The position numbers and the translations under genes were made by a program. A stretch of 63,365 bases of DNA from NCBI RefSeq assembly GCF_013359755.1, contig NZ_JABMCJ010000065.1, positions 1-63,365 of the forward strand. Direction: 5' to 3'. How positions within the stretch are numbered: the first letter of the stretch is position 1; each line of letters starts with the position of its first letter. Under the pieces are notes generated by a model. The model did no database searches and had not been told where the DNA came from. It saw only the letters and a program-made list of their open reading frames with translations. Shown here piece by piece: positions 40,867 to 49,958 of this stretch. The stretch comes from Tardiphaga robiniae (GTDB lineage Bacteria; Pseudomonadota; Alphaproteobacteria; Rhizobiales; Xanthobacteraceae).

Positions 40867-43122
40867 ATGGGCCATATGCAGAGACTTTCCCGTCGGGCTT
40901 TCGTTTTCGGCTCCGCAGCCGTGGCTGGCGGCATCGCTTTCGGCTCCTTTGACAATGCTGCACAGGCCGCCGCGACCGCCAATGGCAATCCGTTGGCCGT
41001 CGGCCTCGGACCCAACTCCGCGACCTTCAATCCATGGGTGGAGATCAGTCCGGGAAAAATCACGCTCATCGCGCAACACGCCGACATCGGCCAAGGCGTC
41101 GGCTCCGTGCAGCCGATCATGATTGCCGAAGAGATGGACCTCGATCCCGGCCAATTCGAAATTCGGTTCGCGGGGCCAAGCCCCGCTTATTTCAATACCG
41201 GGTTCGCGGATGAGCTGGCCCCGTTCCTGGCAGCGGATCAAAGCCCAGCCGCTGAAGCGGCACGTGCCGCGGCGCTCGAAAGCCTCAGGACGTCGGGCCT
41301 GCAGATGACAGGCGGGTCAAGTACGATTCCCGACACCTACGAAAAGTTGCGAGTTGCCGGCGCGGTCGCACGCGAAACACTCAAAGCCGCGGCGGCCAAG
41401 CGTTCAGGCGTCCCTGTTGCCGATATCCGCACCCAATCCGGCCATGTGATTCTGCCAGACGGAAGGAAAATTCCTTACATTGAACTCGCGGCGGAGGCCG
41501 CAAAAATTCCGCCTGTGCTCGATGCAAAGCCGCGCGACCCGTCAAAATGGCGAATACTGGGCAAGCCGATGATGCGCCTCGACGTTCGTTCGAAGGTCAT
41601 GGGCGAGTTGAAGTTCGGCATCGATCTGAAGATCGACGGCATGGTGTACGCTGCCGTCAAGCTGAATCCCCACAAGGGTCAGCCGCTGAAATCATATGAC
41701 GCGAGCAAGGCGCGGTCGATGCCGGGGGTCAAAAAGATCCTCGAAATAAAAAATGGCGTCGCGGTGATCGCGACGAACAGCTGGTACGCGATGAAGGCGG
41801 TCGACATGATCGATTGCGCGTGGGCACCTTCGATATATCCCGCAGAGCAAGCCGACCATTGGAAGGTTCTGGAGGCGTCATTCAAGCCGGAATTCCTCGG
41901 CAAGGAGTGGCGGAAAATCGGCGATGTCGAGACCGGGTTGAAGGTCGGAACGCTGGTCCAGGCGGAGTATCGCGCGCCTTATGTCGCGCATCAACCGCTT
42001 GAGCCTCTCAATGGGATCGGGGTTGTCTCCGACGCAGGGATGGAGATTTGGGTCGGCCATCAGAGTCCTCAGGCCGTGCAGTACGTCGCGGCGACAGCGA
42101 TCGGCCTCAAGCCGGAACAAGTTATCTTCCATAATCAATGGACAGGTGGAAGTTTCGGGCACCGCCTTGAATTCGAGAACGTCCGCGTCCTGGCCGAGAT
42201 TGCAAATCAGATGCGCGGAACGCCGGTCAAGCTCGTGTTCTCGCGCGAAGAGGATTTTCTCCAGGATATTCCACGACAGATTTCGATCGCCCGACACAGA
42301 GGGAGCGTCGACAAAGGGAAGATCGTCGCGGCCGACCTGCAACTGGCAGCGACCGCTCCGTTCAAGGGGCTGCTCGAGCGTATGGGAGCGCCTTCGAAAG
42401 ACCCCGATCCCCAATTGGCGGCCGGCATGTGGAATGTCTATTACGACATTCCGCATTTCAGGGCCACGAGCTTTGAGGCGCAGGGATTATCGCCGTGCAC
42501 CACATGGCGGTCGGTGGGAGCCTCTACAGCCGGCTTCTTCACCGAAAGTTTCATCGACGAACTGATCCATGCGGCCGGCCTCGATCCATTGAAGGCGCGC
42601 ATCGAAATGTGCGCTGTGCCGACCTACCGTAAGGTTCTTGAAACGGTCGCAGAGATGTCGAATTGGAAGGGGCCACTCGGTAACGGCAAGGGGCGTGGCG
42701 TCGCGTTCGTCGAGTCGTTTGGAACCCCAACGGCCGAAGTCGTCGAAGTAAGCGTGACTGACAGAGGTATCAGGATCGACAAGGTCTGGGTTGCGGTCGA
42801 TGTCGGCAAGGTTGTCGATCCCGTCAATTTCGAGAACCAGGTACAGGGTGGAGTCGTCTGGGGACTCGGCCACGCCATCAACTGCGAACTCACTTACGCA
42901 AAGGGCGGGGCGCAGCAGACGAACTACAATCACCACGAAGCCATGCGGATTTACCAATGTCCGGTGATCGAAGTTCGCGGGCTCGAGAATGATCCCAAAG
43001 TGAGAGGGGTCGGAGAGCCGCCTGTTCCTCCTGCCGCTCCCGCGCTCGCCAATGCGATATTCGCGGCGACCGGAAAGCGGATCCGCGAAATGCCCTTCGA
43101 CAAGTTCATTGATTTCGTGTGA
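40867..43122 (+). CDS. Molybdopterin-binding subunit of isoquinoline-1-oxidoreductase-type enzyme
   Basis: 751 residues. The N-terminus LSRRAFVFGSAAVAGGIAFG is a twin-arginine signal, so the folded enzyme is exported. The rest is the two-part aldehyde/xanthine dehydrogenase molybdopterin domain of the IorB type: EEMDLDPGQFEIRFAGPSPA, QWTGGSFGHRLEFENVR, SPCTTWRSVGASTAGFFTES and, near the end, VRGVGEPPVPPAAPALANAI with the Glu expected at the molybdenum site. Such enzymes hydroxylate N-heteroaromatics or oxidise aldehydes with water as oxygen donor. The substrate here is not known. Tight operon with the 2Fe-2S and cytochrome genes. Confidence 0.93.
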   Translation: MGHMQRLSRRAFVFGSAAVAGGIAFGSFDNAAQAAATANGNPLAVGLGPNSATFNPWVEISPGKITLIAQHADIGQGVGSVQPIMIAEEMDLDPGQFEIRFAGPSPAYFNTGFADELAPFLAADQSPAAEAARAAALESLRTSGLQMTGGSSTIPDTYEKLRVAGAVARETLKAAAAKRSGVPVADIRTQSGHVILPDGRKIPYIELAAEAAKIPPVLDAKPRDPSKWRILGKPMMRLDVRSKVMGELKFGIDLKIDGMVYAAVKLNPHKGQPLKSYDASKARSMPGVKKILEIKNGVAVIATNSWYAMKAVDMIDCAWAPSIYPAEQADHWKVLEASFKPEFLGKEWRKIGDVETGLKVGTLVQAEYRAPYVAHQPLEPLNGIGVVSDAGMEIWVGHQSPQAVQYVAATAIGLKPEQVIFHNQWTGGSFGHRLEFENVRVLAEIANQMRGTPVKLVFSREEDFLQDIPRQISIARHRGSVDKGKIVAADLQLAATAPFKGLLERMGAPSKDPDPQLAAGMWNVYYDIPHFRATSFEAQGLSPCTTWRSVGASTAGFFTESFIDELIHAAGLDPLKARIEMCAVPTYRKVLETVAEMSNWKGPLGNGKGRGVAFVESFGTPTAEVVEVSVTDRGIRIDKVWVAVDVGKVVDPVNFENQVQGGVVWGLGHAINCELTYAKGGAQQTNYNHHEAMRIYQCPVIEVRGLENDPKVRGVGEPPVPPAAPALANAIFAATGKRIREMPFDKFIDFV

Positions 43123-43131
43123 GGGCGAGAC

Positions 43132-43764
43132 ATGAAGGCATCTCTGATTGCGGTCGTCTTTGCGGTCTCAGTAATTTCGGCCTTCACGGGAATTGTCGCG
43201 GCCAAGGACGAGGCTGCCAAGGACGTGTTGCGGCCTGGTAGCGTGAGCCGCACCGAGGGGCTGGAGGCGTGGAAGCGGATTGAGGCTGTGGTGACGCATC
43301 CGCGTTGCGCCAACTGCCATGTTGATGCCAAGGCGATTCCCATATGGACGCCGGCAGGCGAAAGCAAACCCCGCGTGCATGGGATGAACATCCATGGCGG
43401 AGAGAGCCGCATCGGGACTGAGAAACTCGCCTGCTCGACCTGTCACATGACCTCCACCCAGCCGAACGAGCCAGCACCCTCGCCACCGCGCGCCGGCATC
43501 GACTGGCAGCTCGCCCCGGTGGCCTTCATCTGGTTCGGCAAGAGCGGCGCCGAGATTTGTGCGCAACTGAAAGATCCCAAACGCAATGGTGGTCGCGACG
43601 CCGCTGGCCTCGTTGGACACCTGCGGCACGATGCATCGTTAAACGGCTTCATCCCTCGCGGGTGGGCACCCGGAGCAGGCCGCTCGATCCCTCCGGGGAC
43701 GTTCGAGGATCACGTCAAAGACATGGCCCTGTGGGGAGCTGCCGGGCAACCGTGTCCGAACTGA
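43132..43764 (+). CDS. Diheme c-type cytochrome, partner of the molybdo-enzyme
   Basis: 210 residues; ATG 43132, nine bases after the large-subunit stop. A signal peptide (IAVVFAVSVISAFTGIVAA) is followed by two haem-binding motifs, CANCH (about residue 58) and CSTCH (about 103). The mature protein ends near ALWGAAGQPCPN. It is well placed to take electrons from the exported molybdo-iron-sulfur enzyme and hand them to the respiratory chain. Haem c attachment fits with the Tat/Sec export of both partners. Confidence 0.9.
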   Translation: MKASLIAVVFAVSVISAFTGIVAAKDEAAKDVLRPGSVSRTEGLEAWKRIEAVVTHPRCANCHVDAKAIPIWTPAGESKPRVHGMNIHGGESRIGTEKLACSTCHMTSTQPNEPAPSPPRAGIDWQLAPVAFIWFGKSGAEICAQLKDPKRNGGRDAAGLVGHLRHDASLNGFIPRGWAPGAGRSIPPGTFEDHVKDMALWGAAGQPCPN

Positions 43765-43850
43765 CGGTTTCCGCCAAAGCGCGAGCAGCTACCAGGTTGA
43801 TGCAGGCCGCCAAGTCTTGAGCCAGGATTATACACGAAAGGAAGAGCGTT

Positions 43851-44540
43851 ATGGCAATCGGTACGATCGTTCTTGTCCATGGGGCCTTTGCGGACGGCTC
43901 TTGCTGGGCGAAGGTTATCCCTCTGCTCATGAAGCGAGGCCTGAAAGCTATCGCAGTTCAAAATCCTCTTAGTTCGCTGGCCGACGATGTTACGGCCACG
44001 CATCGGGTTGTAAACATGCAGGACGGTGCGGTTCTCATGGTTGGACATTCCTGGGGCGGGGCCGTCATCACCGAGGCCGGCAACCATCCGCAGGTTAAAG
44101 GCCTTGTTTATGTCGCTGCCGGCGCGCCAGACAGCGGGCAGTCCTTCGATGATTGGTGGAAGTCGTATCCGCCAGCGCCTGGCGCTTCCGAAATCAAACC
44201 CTATGGTGAAGGCTACGTCGCCTTAACCCTCGAGGGTGTTCGCAAACACTTCGTGCAAGACATCCCGGCGGATGAAGCCGACATCGTATTCGCCACGCAA
44301 GGGCCGTTGGCAGTAAAATGCTTCGGCGACAAGATTACCGAGGCAGCTTGGCGCTCCGAGCCATCATGGTATATCGTTGCAGCTCACGATGAAACCATTC
44401 CTCCCGACGCTGAGCGCGATTCTGCGAAGCGGATGAGTGCCAAGACCCTGGTGCTTGAAAGCTCGCATGTGCCGATGCTTTCTCAGCCCGATGCAGTCGC
44501 GGAGTTTATCGCCAACGCGGCGGTTTCTCTGCACGGCTGA
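43851..44540 (+). CDS. Alpha/beta hydrolase (cytosolic)
   Basis: 229 residues; ATG 43851 behind GGAAGAG. Motifs TIVLVHGAFADGSCWAKVIP, VLMVGHSWGGAVITEAGNHP (nucleophile elbow) and a C-terminal LESSHVPMLSQPDAVAEFI with the catalytic His. No signal peptide, unlike the paralog at 38232-38993, with which it shares the VHGAF-DGS-W and GHS-GG-VITEAG-NP pattern. The substrate is unknown. It lies 86 bases after the cytochrome gene and may be part of that transcript. Confidence 0.88.
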   Translation: MAIGTIVLVHGAFADGSCWAKVIPLLMKRGLKAIAVQNPLSSLADDVTATHRVVNMQDGAVLMVGHSWGGAVITEAGNHPQVKGLVYVAAGAPDSGQSFDDWWKSYPPAPGASEIKPYGEGYVALTLEGVRKHFVQDIPADEADIVFATQGPLAVKCFGDKITEAAWRSEPSWYIVAAHDETIPPDAERDSAKRMSAKTLVLESSHVPMLSQPDAVAEFIANAAVSLHG

Positions 44541-44601
44541 TGTAAATCGGAGGGCGCTTGGCGGCGCCTGCGGGGTGGGGTAATTAGCCGCCAGAAGCGA
44601 C

Positions 44602-44950
44602 TCAAGCGCCGCGGCGCACCTCAACCGCAACGCTCTCCGGTTGGGGGGCAAATATCGGCAGGACGACCTCGAAGGTTGCGCCGCCAAGCTCGTTGTTGCG
44701 CGCCGCGAGCGAGCCGCCGTGCCTCCACAATGGATTTGCAGATTGCCAGGCCGATCCCATTCCTTGACGCTTCGTCGTGAAGAAGGAACCGAACAGCTCG
44801 TTCAGGTTGTCCGGGGATATCCGCAACGGGCCTCTCACGCGTGGGGTGAAGATCAGCAGAAGCGCTACGACGCGGTCGGATCCAGTAATCTCCACCGGGC
44901 AAATCGCGCACGCAATGCCGTCGATTGACGCAGCGTCCGACAGGCGCACT
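44602..44950 (-). pseudogene. Sensor histidine kinase C-terminus with frameshifts
   Basis: Pieces of a HATPase_c domain lie in order on the minus strand in two alternating frames: ISPDNLNELFGSFFTTKRQG, then in another frame GIGLAICKSIVEA (the G2-box region), then back in the first frame HGGSLAARNNELGGATFEVV down to the stop at 44602. At least two compensating frameshifts, and no N-terminal part. A dead remnant of a PAS-type sensor kinase. Confidence 0.75.
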
Positions 44951-44957
44951 TCGCCAT

Positions 44958-45107
44958 ACAAAGCTTTTGATGCGGGAGCAGCAGGAAATGGTTGAAAGGA
45001 TCGCTGAAGAGAGCGCTCTTTTCAAAGAGCGGCTTCAGAGCGCGGAAGCTCGCGAGGTCTTCTCTGCCTTTGCAGAGAAGCGAAAGCCCGATTTCACGAA
45101 AGTCTAA
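44958..45107 (+). pseudogene. Enoyl-CoA hydratase C-terminal fragment
   Basis: The frame reads MREQQEMVERIAEESALFKE, RLQSAEAREVFSAFAEKRKP and DFTKV with a stop at 45107. This is the standard C-terminal helix of enoyl-CoA hydratase/isomerase proteins (SAEAREAFAAFAEKRKPDF). The rest of the gene is missing; the fragment follows the kinase remnant directly. It could still be translated from the internal ATG but would lack the catalytic fold. Confidence 0.7.
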
Positions 45108-45247
45108 CTTGGCGGCTAGAGAGCTGCGCCGGCCAATCCATGACGATGATCAAGCGCCGAAACGAGTGTGCCCCTGCTGTGCCCCAGCTTTTCCGGGGCA
45201 CACTTCGAGGGAATAAGGCCGCTAAGTACTTGAATATGCTGGAATAA

Positions 45248-45322
45248 TGGTGGGCGCACAAGGGATCGAACCTTGGACCTCTCCCGTGTGAAGGGAACGC
45301 TCTCCCGCTGAGCTATGCGCCC
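45248..45322 (-). tRNA. tRNA-Val (anticodon CAC)
   Basis: The minus strand from 45322 to 45248 folds as a complete tRNA: acceptor GGGCGCA/TGCGCCC, D arm GCTCAGCGGGAGAGC, anticodon stem TTCCC/GGGAG with loop TTCACAC (anticodon CAC, reading GUG), T arm CAAGG/CCTTG with TTCGATC loop. The 3' A-CCA is encoded. 75 bases with CCA. Confidence 0.96.
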
Positions 45323-45505
45323 GGGATGCCGTACAGACCAAAAGGCCGGGCGGTAATGGCCCGGCGGGGACTGACGTCAGTGGCGCGATTTAGGGAATAG
45401 GGGGCGGGGGTGTCAAGCAAACCCTGCCGCAAGTTCTAACAATAAGTCCGCACAATAAGTCTCCCGATCCGGCCGGACGGCCAATCCGGGTTCCTGGCGC
45501 GCGAT

Positions 45506-46768
45506 TTAGCCCGGCTGCGTGGCGCGGGAGGCATGGGACTGCAGCGCCCGGATCCGGTCGGCGAGGGTGCTGTTGGGGGCGAAACCTGCGTCATTGGCCG
45601 GGCGCGGCTGGGCCGCGGGCGCCGGAGCGGCGGCCAAAATTGCCTCGATGGGCGAATTCGGCCCTTCCAGTGTCATCGCCATTTTGGCCACTTCGGCGGC
45701 GATGTCGTTGATGCGCTCGCGCAGCAGCGCGTTTTCCATGCGCTCGGTGGCCCATGCGCTCTCGGCCTGCTGATGGACGCCGTTGAGGTCGCGCTGCAGC
45801 TTGGCGCGCTCCTCGCGGGCGGCGGCGAGCTCGGTCTCCACGGCGGCCTTCTCGGCGCGCAGCTTCTCGATGACGGGCGATCCCTTGGCGCCGTTCATGG
45901 CGGCGAGCTCGACGCGCAGGTCGCGCGCGATCTGTTCGGCGGCTTCATTGGCTTGGCGCAACTGGCTGTTCTCGAAATCGCGCTCGGCCAGGATCTTGGT
46001 CTGGGTCGAGAGCTGGCTCTCGAGATCGGTGACGCGGGCGCCGAGCTGTTCGGCTTCGCGCACCTGGATGGTGAGCTGCTGATCGAGGTCAGTCACGCGC
46101 TGGCTGAGATTCTCGACGCGGGCGCGCGCCTCGGTGAGCTCGCGCGTCGCGGTGTCGGACTCGCCGCGCTGCAGCTCCAGCCGGTGCTGCGTATTGGCGA
46201 ATTCCTTTTCGGCATCGCCGACGCGGCCCTTCAATTCCTCGACCTGCGCACGTACGGCGATGAGCTCGACCTGGCGGGTGTCGGCCACCATGGAGCGGTC
46301 CGAGAGGTCGTGGTTCAGCTTGGCGAGTTCGCTCTGCTTGTCGCTCAAGGCCTGTTCGGCGGCGCGCAACGCTTCCGTCTTGCTGGTGAAGTCGGCCTCG
46401 GTGAGGCCGAGCTTTTCCTTCACGGCGGCTTCACGGGCTTCCAGCGCGAAGATCGTGGCGTTCTTTTCGCCGAGCTCAAGCTTCATGCGGTTGATGGCGT
46501 CGGACTTCTTGCCGAGTTCGGCGAGCTGGCTGGTGGTCTTGTTCTTGAGCTGGTCGACGCTCATTTCCAGCCGGCGTGCCGCCATCGCGAATTCCGCGCG
46601 CAACTGGTCCTTGTCGGCCTGGATTTCCGCCATCGATAGCGGCGTCGCGGCTTCGAGCCGGCGGGTGGTGAGGCGGACGGCACGGTTATGCACCAGCGGC
46701 ATGATCATCAGGCCGCACAGCATCGAGACCAGAAAACCGATCGCCAGATACATGATCGGTTCAACCAT
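45506..46768 (-). CDS. Membrane-anchored coiled-coil protein, 420 residues
   Basis: ATG 46768 behind GGGAGCATTCGTC is preferred over the upstream in-frame start. An N-terminal membrane helix (MYLAIGFLVSMLCGLMIMPL) is followed by a basic linker (HNRAVRLTTRRLEAATPLSM) and about 300 residues of almost unbroken heptad coiled coil (e.g. LTEARARVENLSQRVTDLDQ). A disordered Ala/Pro-rich stretch and a short C-terminal helix follow. The layout is that of a single-pass scaffold with its rod in the cytoplasm. I recall it as conserved in Bradyrhizobium relatives; role unknown. It follows the tRNA on the same strand. Confidence 0.8.
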   Translation of the reverse strand: MVEPIMYLAIGFLVSMLCGLMIMPLVHNRAVRLTTRRLEAATPLSMAEIQADKDQLRAEFAMAARRLEMSVDQLKNKTTSQLAELGKKSDAINRMKLELGEKNATIFALEAREAAVKEKLGLTEADFTSKTEALRAAEQALSDKQSELAKLNHDLSDRSMVADTRQVELIAVRAQVEELKGRVGDAEKEFANTQHRLELQRGESDTATRELTEARARVENLSQRVTDLDQQLTIQVREAEQLGARVTDLESQLSTQTKILAERDFENSQLRQANEAAEQIARDLRVELAAMNGAKGSPVIEKLRAEKAAVETELAAAREERAKLQRDLNGVHQQAESAWATERMENALLRERINDIAAEVAKMAMTLEGPNSPIEAILAAAPAPAAQPRPANDAGFAPNSTLADRIRALQSHASRATQPG

Positions 46769-46903
46769 GACGAATGCTCCCACGCTCTCAAAATGCAGCG
46801 GTTAGCATGCCATGGCACCGCCGGCAAAGACAGCGTAACGCCTCGTTAACCTTTATTCAGCCGTTCAGAAGCGCTTGATCGCGCGCCTCTCAAATCGAAG
46901 AGG

Positions 46904-47488
46904 TTAGAACGGGTTCCAGGTCGCACTGGGGGTATATTTGAGATAGCCGATATTGGCGCCGAGCCGCAGGCCGAGGCCCGAACGGATCGGCACCAGCACG
47001 ACGTTGTTGGCCGTCAGTGCCGTCATGCCGAAGCCGCCGATGATGTAGGCGGAGCCGTCGATACCGGCGAAGCGCTGATAGATCGCCTGGGTGGCGGGCA
47101 GGTTATAGACCAGCGTCATGGTGCGGGCGCCGTCGCCGCCCCAGTCGAAGCCGACCGAAGGGCCCTGCCAGTAGACGCGCAGATCGCCGGCATTCTTCGT
47201 ATAGAGCGTACCTTCGCCGTAACGCAGGCCCGCCACAATCGCGCCGCTGCCTTCCTCGCCGAGGATATAGCCGTTCGGCAGCCCCCACTGGCTGACGGCC
47301 TTTTCGATCACCGAGGCGAGGCCGCGCGAGACATTGCCAAAGAAGCGATGGCCGGCCGTCATGAGTTCTTCGGACCGGTAGGTGTCCGGTGCGGCCTGGC
47401 CGCGCGGTGGTTGCTGCGCAGAAGCCGGCGAGAAGGCGAGCGTGAACGTGGCTAGCGCGACCGCTGCCAGGCGTGATGCGAAGGTCAT
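46904..47488 (-). CDS. eipA: EipA-like periplasmic envelope-integrity protein (DUF1134)
   Basis: 194 residues with a signal peptide (RLAAVALATFTLAFSPASAQ). The DUF1134 core includes HRFFGNVSRGLASVIEKAVS, GLPNGYILGEEGSGAIVAGL, YGEGTLYTKNAGDLRVYWQG and GFDWGGDGARTMTLVYNLPA, with the C-terminal LGANIGYLKYTPSATWNPF. In Brucella the family member EipA supports envelope stress resistance. It stands alone here, with the coiled-coil gene behind it on the same strand. Confidence 0.9.
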   Translation of the reverse strand: MTFASRLAAVALATFTLAFSPASAQQPPRGQAAPDTYRSEELMTAGHRFFGNVSRGLASVIEKAVSQWGLPNGYILGEEGSGAIVAGLRYGEGTLYTKNAGDLRVYWQGPSVGFDWGGDGARTMTLVYNLPATQAIYQRFAGIDGSAYIIGGFGMTALTANNVVLVPIRSGLGLRLGANIGYLKYTPSATWNPF

Positions 47489-47601
47489 GAAAAGAACCCC
47501 TGGTATTTCAAATTTGCGACCGCGGCTTTAACCGGATGCTGAGAAGCACGGTTTAACTCTGCAGTCATTGTCCCCGACTCCCTATACTATCGGTATCAAC
47601 T

Positions 47602-48096
47602 ATGACGGCACAACGGCGGGAATTGTCAGGCTGGAGCCGTGGAATTGCCTTGATTCTGCTGCTGGCGGCCACTCTGGTCCCGGCGGGCGCGCAGGCTGCG
47701 ACCAGTGAACGCGTGGTCACTGACCGATATACGGGTCTCGCAATCAGCGGTTTCGATCCGGTGGCCTATTTCACCGAAGGCCGCCCGACGCTGGGGCAGC
47801 CGGACTTCGAAATGTCGGAAGAGGGCACCGTCTGGCGCTTCCGCAATGAGGGTAACCGCGCGTCCTTTGCCGCGCATCCGGACATCTACGGTCCGCAATT
47901 CGGTGGCTATGATCCCGTCGACGTCGCCCGCGGCGTCGCCTTCGCCGGCAATCCGCGTTTGTGGCTCATTACGGGCGAACGCCTTTACCTGTTCGGCCGG
48001 GAGGAAACCCGCGACGCCTTTGCTGCGGCACCGGCCAAATATCTGCCCGGCGCGCGCAAGCGCTGGCCGGGCGTGCAGGATATCCTGGCGAAATAA
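47602..48096 (+). CDS. Exported YHS-domain protein
   Basis: 164 residues; ATG 47602. A signal-like hydrophobic helix (IALILLLAATLVPAGAQA) is followed by the YHS-type core: YTGLAISGFDPVAYFTEGRP, GTVWRFRNEGNRASFAAHPD, YGPQFGGYDPVDVARGVAFA. The YHS domain often binds metal or is found near metal transporters; here the canonical Cys-type ligands are absent and the role is unknown. It converges with cysQ, eight bases apart. Confidence 0.82.
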   Translation: MTAQRRELSGWSRGIALILLLAATLVPAGAQAATSERVVTDRYTGLAISGFDPVAYFTEGRPTLGQPDFEMSEEGTVWRFRNEGNRASFAAHPDIYGPQFGGYDPVDVARGVAFAGNPRLWLITGERLYLFGREETRDAFAAAPAKYLPGARKRWPGVQDILAK

Positions 48097-48103
48097 TGCG
48101 GGT

Positions 48104-48940
48104 TCAGCCGCGCGCGCTCGCGGTGCTGTCACCCCAGGCGATGAATTCCGGCACGATGAAGTCTTCCCGGTTGCCGCCGAAGCGAACCGCCTTGCCAAAG
48201 GTGTCGGTCACCTTGCCGCCTGCAGCCACCACCACGGCATGGCCCGCAGCCACATCCCATTCGCAGGTCGGCGCCAGCCGCGGATAGATGTCAGCCTGGC
48301 CCTCGGCCACGCGGCAGAATTTCAGCGCCGAGCCGAACTCCTGTCTGACAGCACCGGGGCGACTGGCGATGAAAGCCTCGGTTCGCTGGTCGCCATGGGA
48401 GCGGCTGACCGCTGCGGTCCATGCCGCGCCCGGAGCAGGCGCCGTGCGGGTCTGGATCGGTGTGACCTTGCGAATGGACAGGTCTGGCGCGAGTTCGACA
48501 CGCTCGGCGCCGCGCCCGACCAGCCCGCGCCAGATCAGCCCGAGGGCAGGGGCACCGACAATACCCAGCAGCGGAGTGCCATCGACGATCAATGCAATAT
48601 TGACGGTGAACTCCTGGCGGCCGGCGACAAATTCTTTGGTGCCGTCAAGCGGGTCGATGAGGAACAGTGTGCCGGCATAGGGGGGCGTGGCGAGATGGAG
48701 GCGCTCTTCGGACAGCGACGGGATTCCCGGAAACAGCCGGGCCAGTCCTTCGCCGATGACATGGTCGGCCGCGAGATCGGCTTCGGTCACGGGCGAGCCG
48801 TCCGCCTTGCCATCCACGGTCATGACAGTGCGGTTGACCTTGAGGATAGCAGCGCCGGCCTGTGCGGCGAGCTCGGTCAGCGGCGCCATCAGGGTGGCAG
48901 CCCGCGCGGCATCCATGCGAGGTCGCGAATCATCCGTCAT
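48104..48940 (-). CDS. cysQ: 3'(2'),5'-bisphosphate nucleotidase CysQ (inositol-phosphatase family)
   Basis: 278 residues. Metal-binding motifs of the family are complete: GSPVTEADLAADHVIGEGLA (Glu/Asp site), SLSEE, LIDPLDGTKEFVAGRQEFTV (DP-x-DGT), and WDVAAGHAVVVAAGG near the C-terminus. CysQ removes the 3' phosphate from PAP, a by-product of sulfate activation. The nearby sulfatase shows a sulfur theme in the window, but the two are 20 kb apart and not linked by an operon. Confidence 0.9.
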   Translation of the reverse strand: MTDDSRPRMDAARAATLMAPLTELAAQAGAAILKVNRTVMTVDGKADGSPVTEADLAADHVIGEGLARLFPGIPSLSEERLHLATPPYAGTLFLIDPLDGTKEFVAGRQEFTVNIALIVDGTPLLGIVGAPALGLIWRGLVGRGAERVELAPDLSIRKVTPIQTRTAPAPGAAWTAAVSRSHGDQRTEAFIASRPGAVRQEFGSALKFCRVAEGQADIYPRLAPTCEWDVAAGHAVVVAAGGKVTDTFGKAVRFGGNREDFIVPEFIAWGDSTASARG

Positions 48941-49110
48941 CGACTAGCCTTCATCCCCTGCATGTCATCCCCGTTCATTTTTACACGCGCCTGTTGCACC
49001 GGTGGACTGTGCCAGCCTTGTTGTGGTCGCGCCACCATCTGCGGTGTATCTAACCGTAAAGCAAATGCTTGATTCGCCGTTCATTCTGTGTGGCCCCAGG
49101 AGCGCATTTC

Positions 49111-49758
49111 ATGTCCGACACCCCCACGCCAGGTCCGGCCCCCGATGCCCTCGAACTCGCGGCATTGCTCTGCTCGCGCGTCTGCCACGACCTGATCAGC
49201 CCCGTGGGCGCCATCGTCAACGGGCTCGAAGTGCTCGACGACAATCCCAAGCCGGAAGACAAGGAATTCGCGCTCGATCTGATCCGGAAGAGCGCCAAGA
49301 CCGCATCGGCACGCCTGCAGTTCTGCCGGCTCGCCTTCGGCGCCGCCGGTTCCGCTGGCGCGCAGATCGATCTCGGCGATGCGCAGACCATGTCGCGCGG
49401 CCATCTTGAAGATGCCAAGACCAAGATCGAATGGAATCTGCCGCGGCTTCTGCTGCCGAAGAACAAGGTCAAGCTGCTGCTCAACATGCTGGTAATCGCG
49501 CAGCAGACGATTCCGCGCGGCGGCGTGCTCAAGATCGATGGCATCGGCGAAGGTGAGCCGCAGGGTTTCAAGATCACCGCTGCAGGCCTCAACGCGCGCC
49601 TGCCGCAGGCCATCGTCGATATGCTAGCCTCGGAACAAGTTGGCAGCATCGATGCCCATGCCGTACAGCCTTACTACACGCGGCTCCTGGCGCAGGCTTG
49701 CGGCCTCAAGGTGACCTTGGTGCCCGAAGGCGACGCCATCGTCGTCACCGCGATCTGA
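49111..49758 (+). CDS. chpT: Histidine phosphotransferase ChpT
   Basis: 215 residues; ATG 49111 behind AGGAGCGCATTTC. The phosphorylated His26 lies in CSRVCHDLISPVGAIVNGLE, the family's signature in a two-helix hairpin. The second half is the degenerate ATPase-like domain (KVKLLLNMLVIAQQTIPRGG; GFKITAAGLNARLPQAIVDM). In Caulobacter, ChpT relays phosphate from CckA to CtrA and CpdR. ctrA is 8 kb away in this window, and the chemotaxis operon starts 200 bases downstream on the same strand. Confidence 0.95.
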   Translation: MSDTPTPGPAPDALELAALLCSRVCHDLISPVGAIVNGLEVLDDNPKPEDKEFALDLIRKSAKTASARLQFCRLAFGAAGSAGAQIDLGDAQTMSRGHLEDAKTKIEWNLPRLLLPKNKVKLLLNMLVIAQQTIPRGGVLKIDGIGEGEPQGFKITAAGLNARLPQAIVDMLASEQVGSIDAHAVQPYYTRLLAQACGLKVTLVPEGDAIVVTAI

Positions 49759-49777
49759 TCGCAAACTCATTCAACTC

Positions 49778-49792
49778 TTAATGAACTCTTTA
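49778..49792 (+). promoter_or_regulatory. CtrA-box-like site ahead of cheA
   Basis: TTAATGAACTCTTTA: TTAA, seven bases, TTTA, then C. This differs by one base from the CtrA consensus TTAA-N7-TTAA. It lies 167 bases ahead of the cheA start, in the only gap of the region. Binding is inferred from the consensus. Confidence 0.4.
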
Positions 49793-49958
49793 CGAGTCCG
49801 CCGTTTGGCGGGCTCGTACGTGTGCGAGCATATAGCTAAATGTCGTATTCATTGTTTTTGGGAATGCTCAACTAATATTAAACGCTTTGCGGGGAAAGTA
49901 GCCAGACTTCGAAAGGCGTAGCGAAAGTCGCGAGCCTGGAGTGTGAAGGCCTATTTTC

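Noticed and set aside
45533-46639. 368-codon plus-strand frame across the coiled-coil gene
   Set aside because: Antisense to the heptad-repeat gene; its leucine/glycine repeats mirror the coiled-coil codons.
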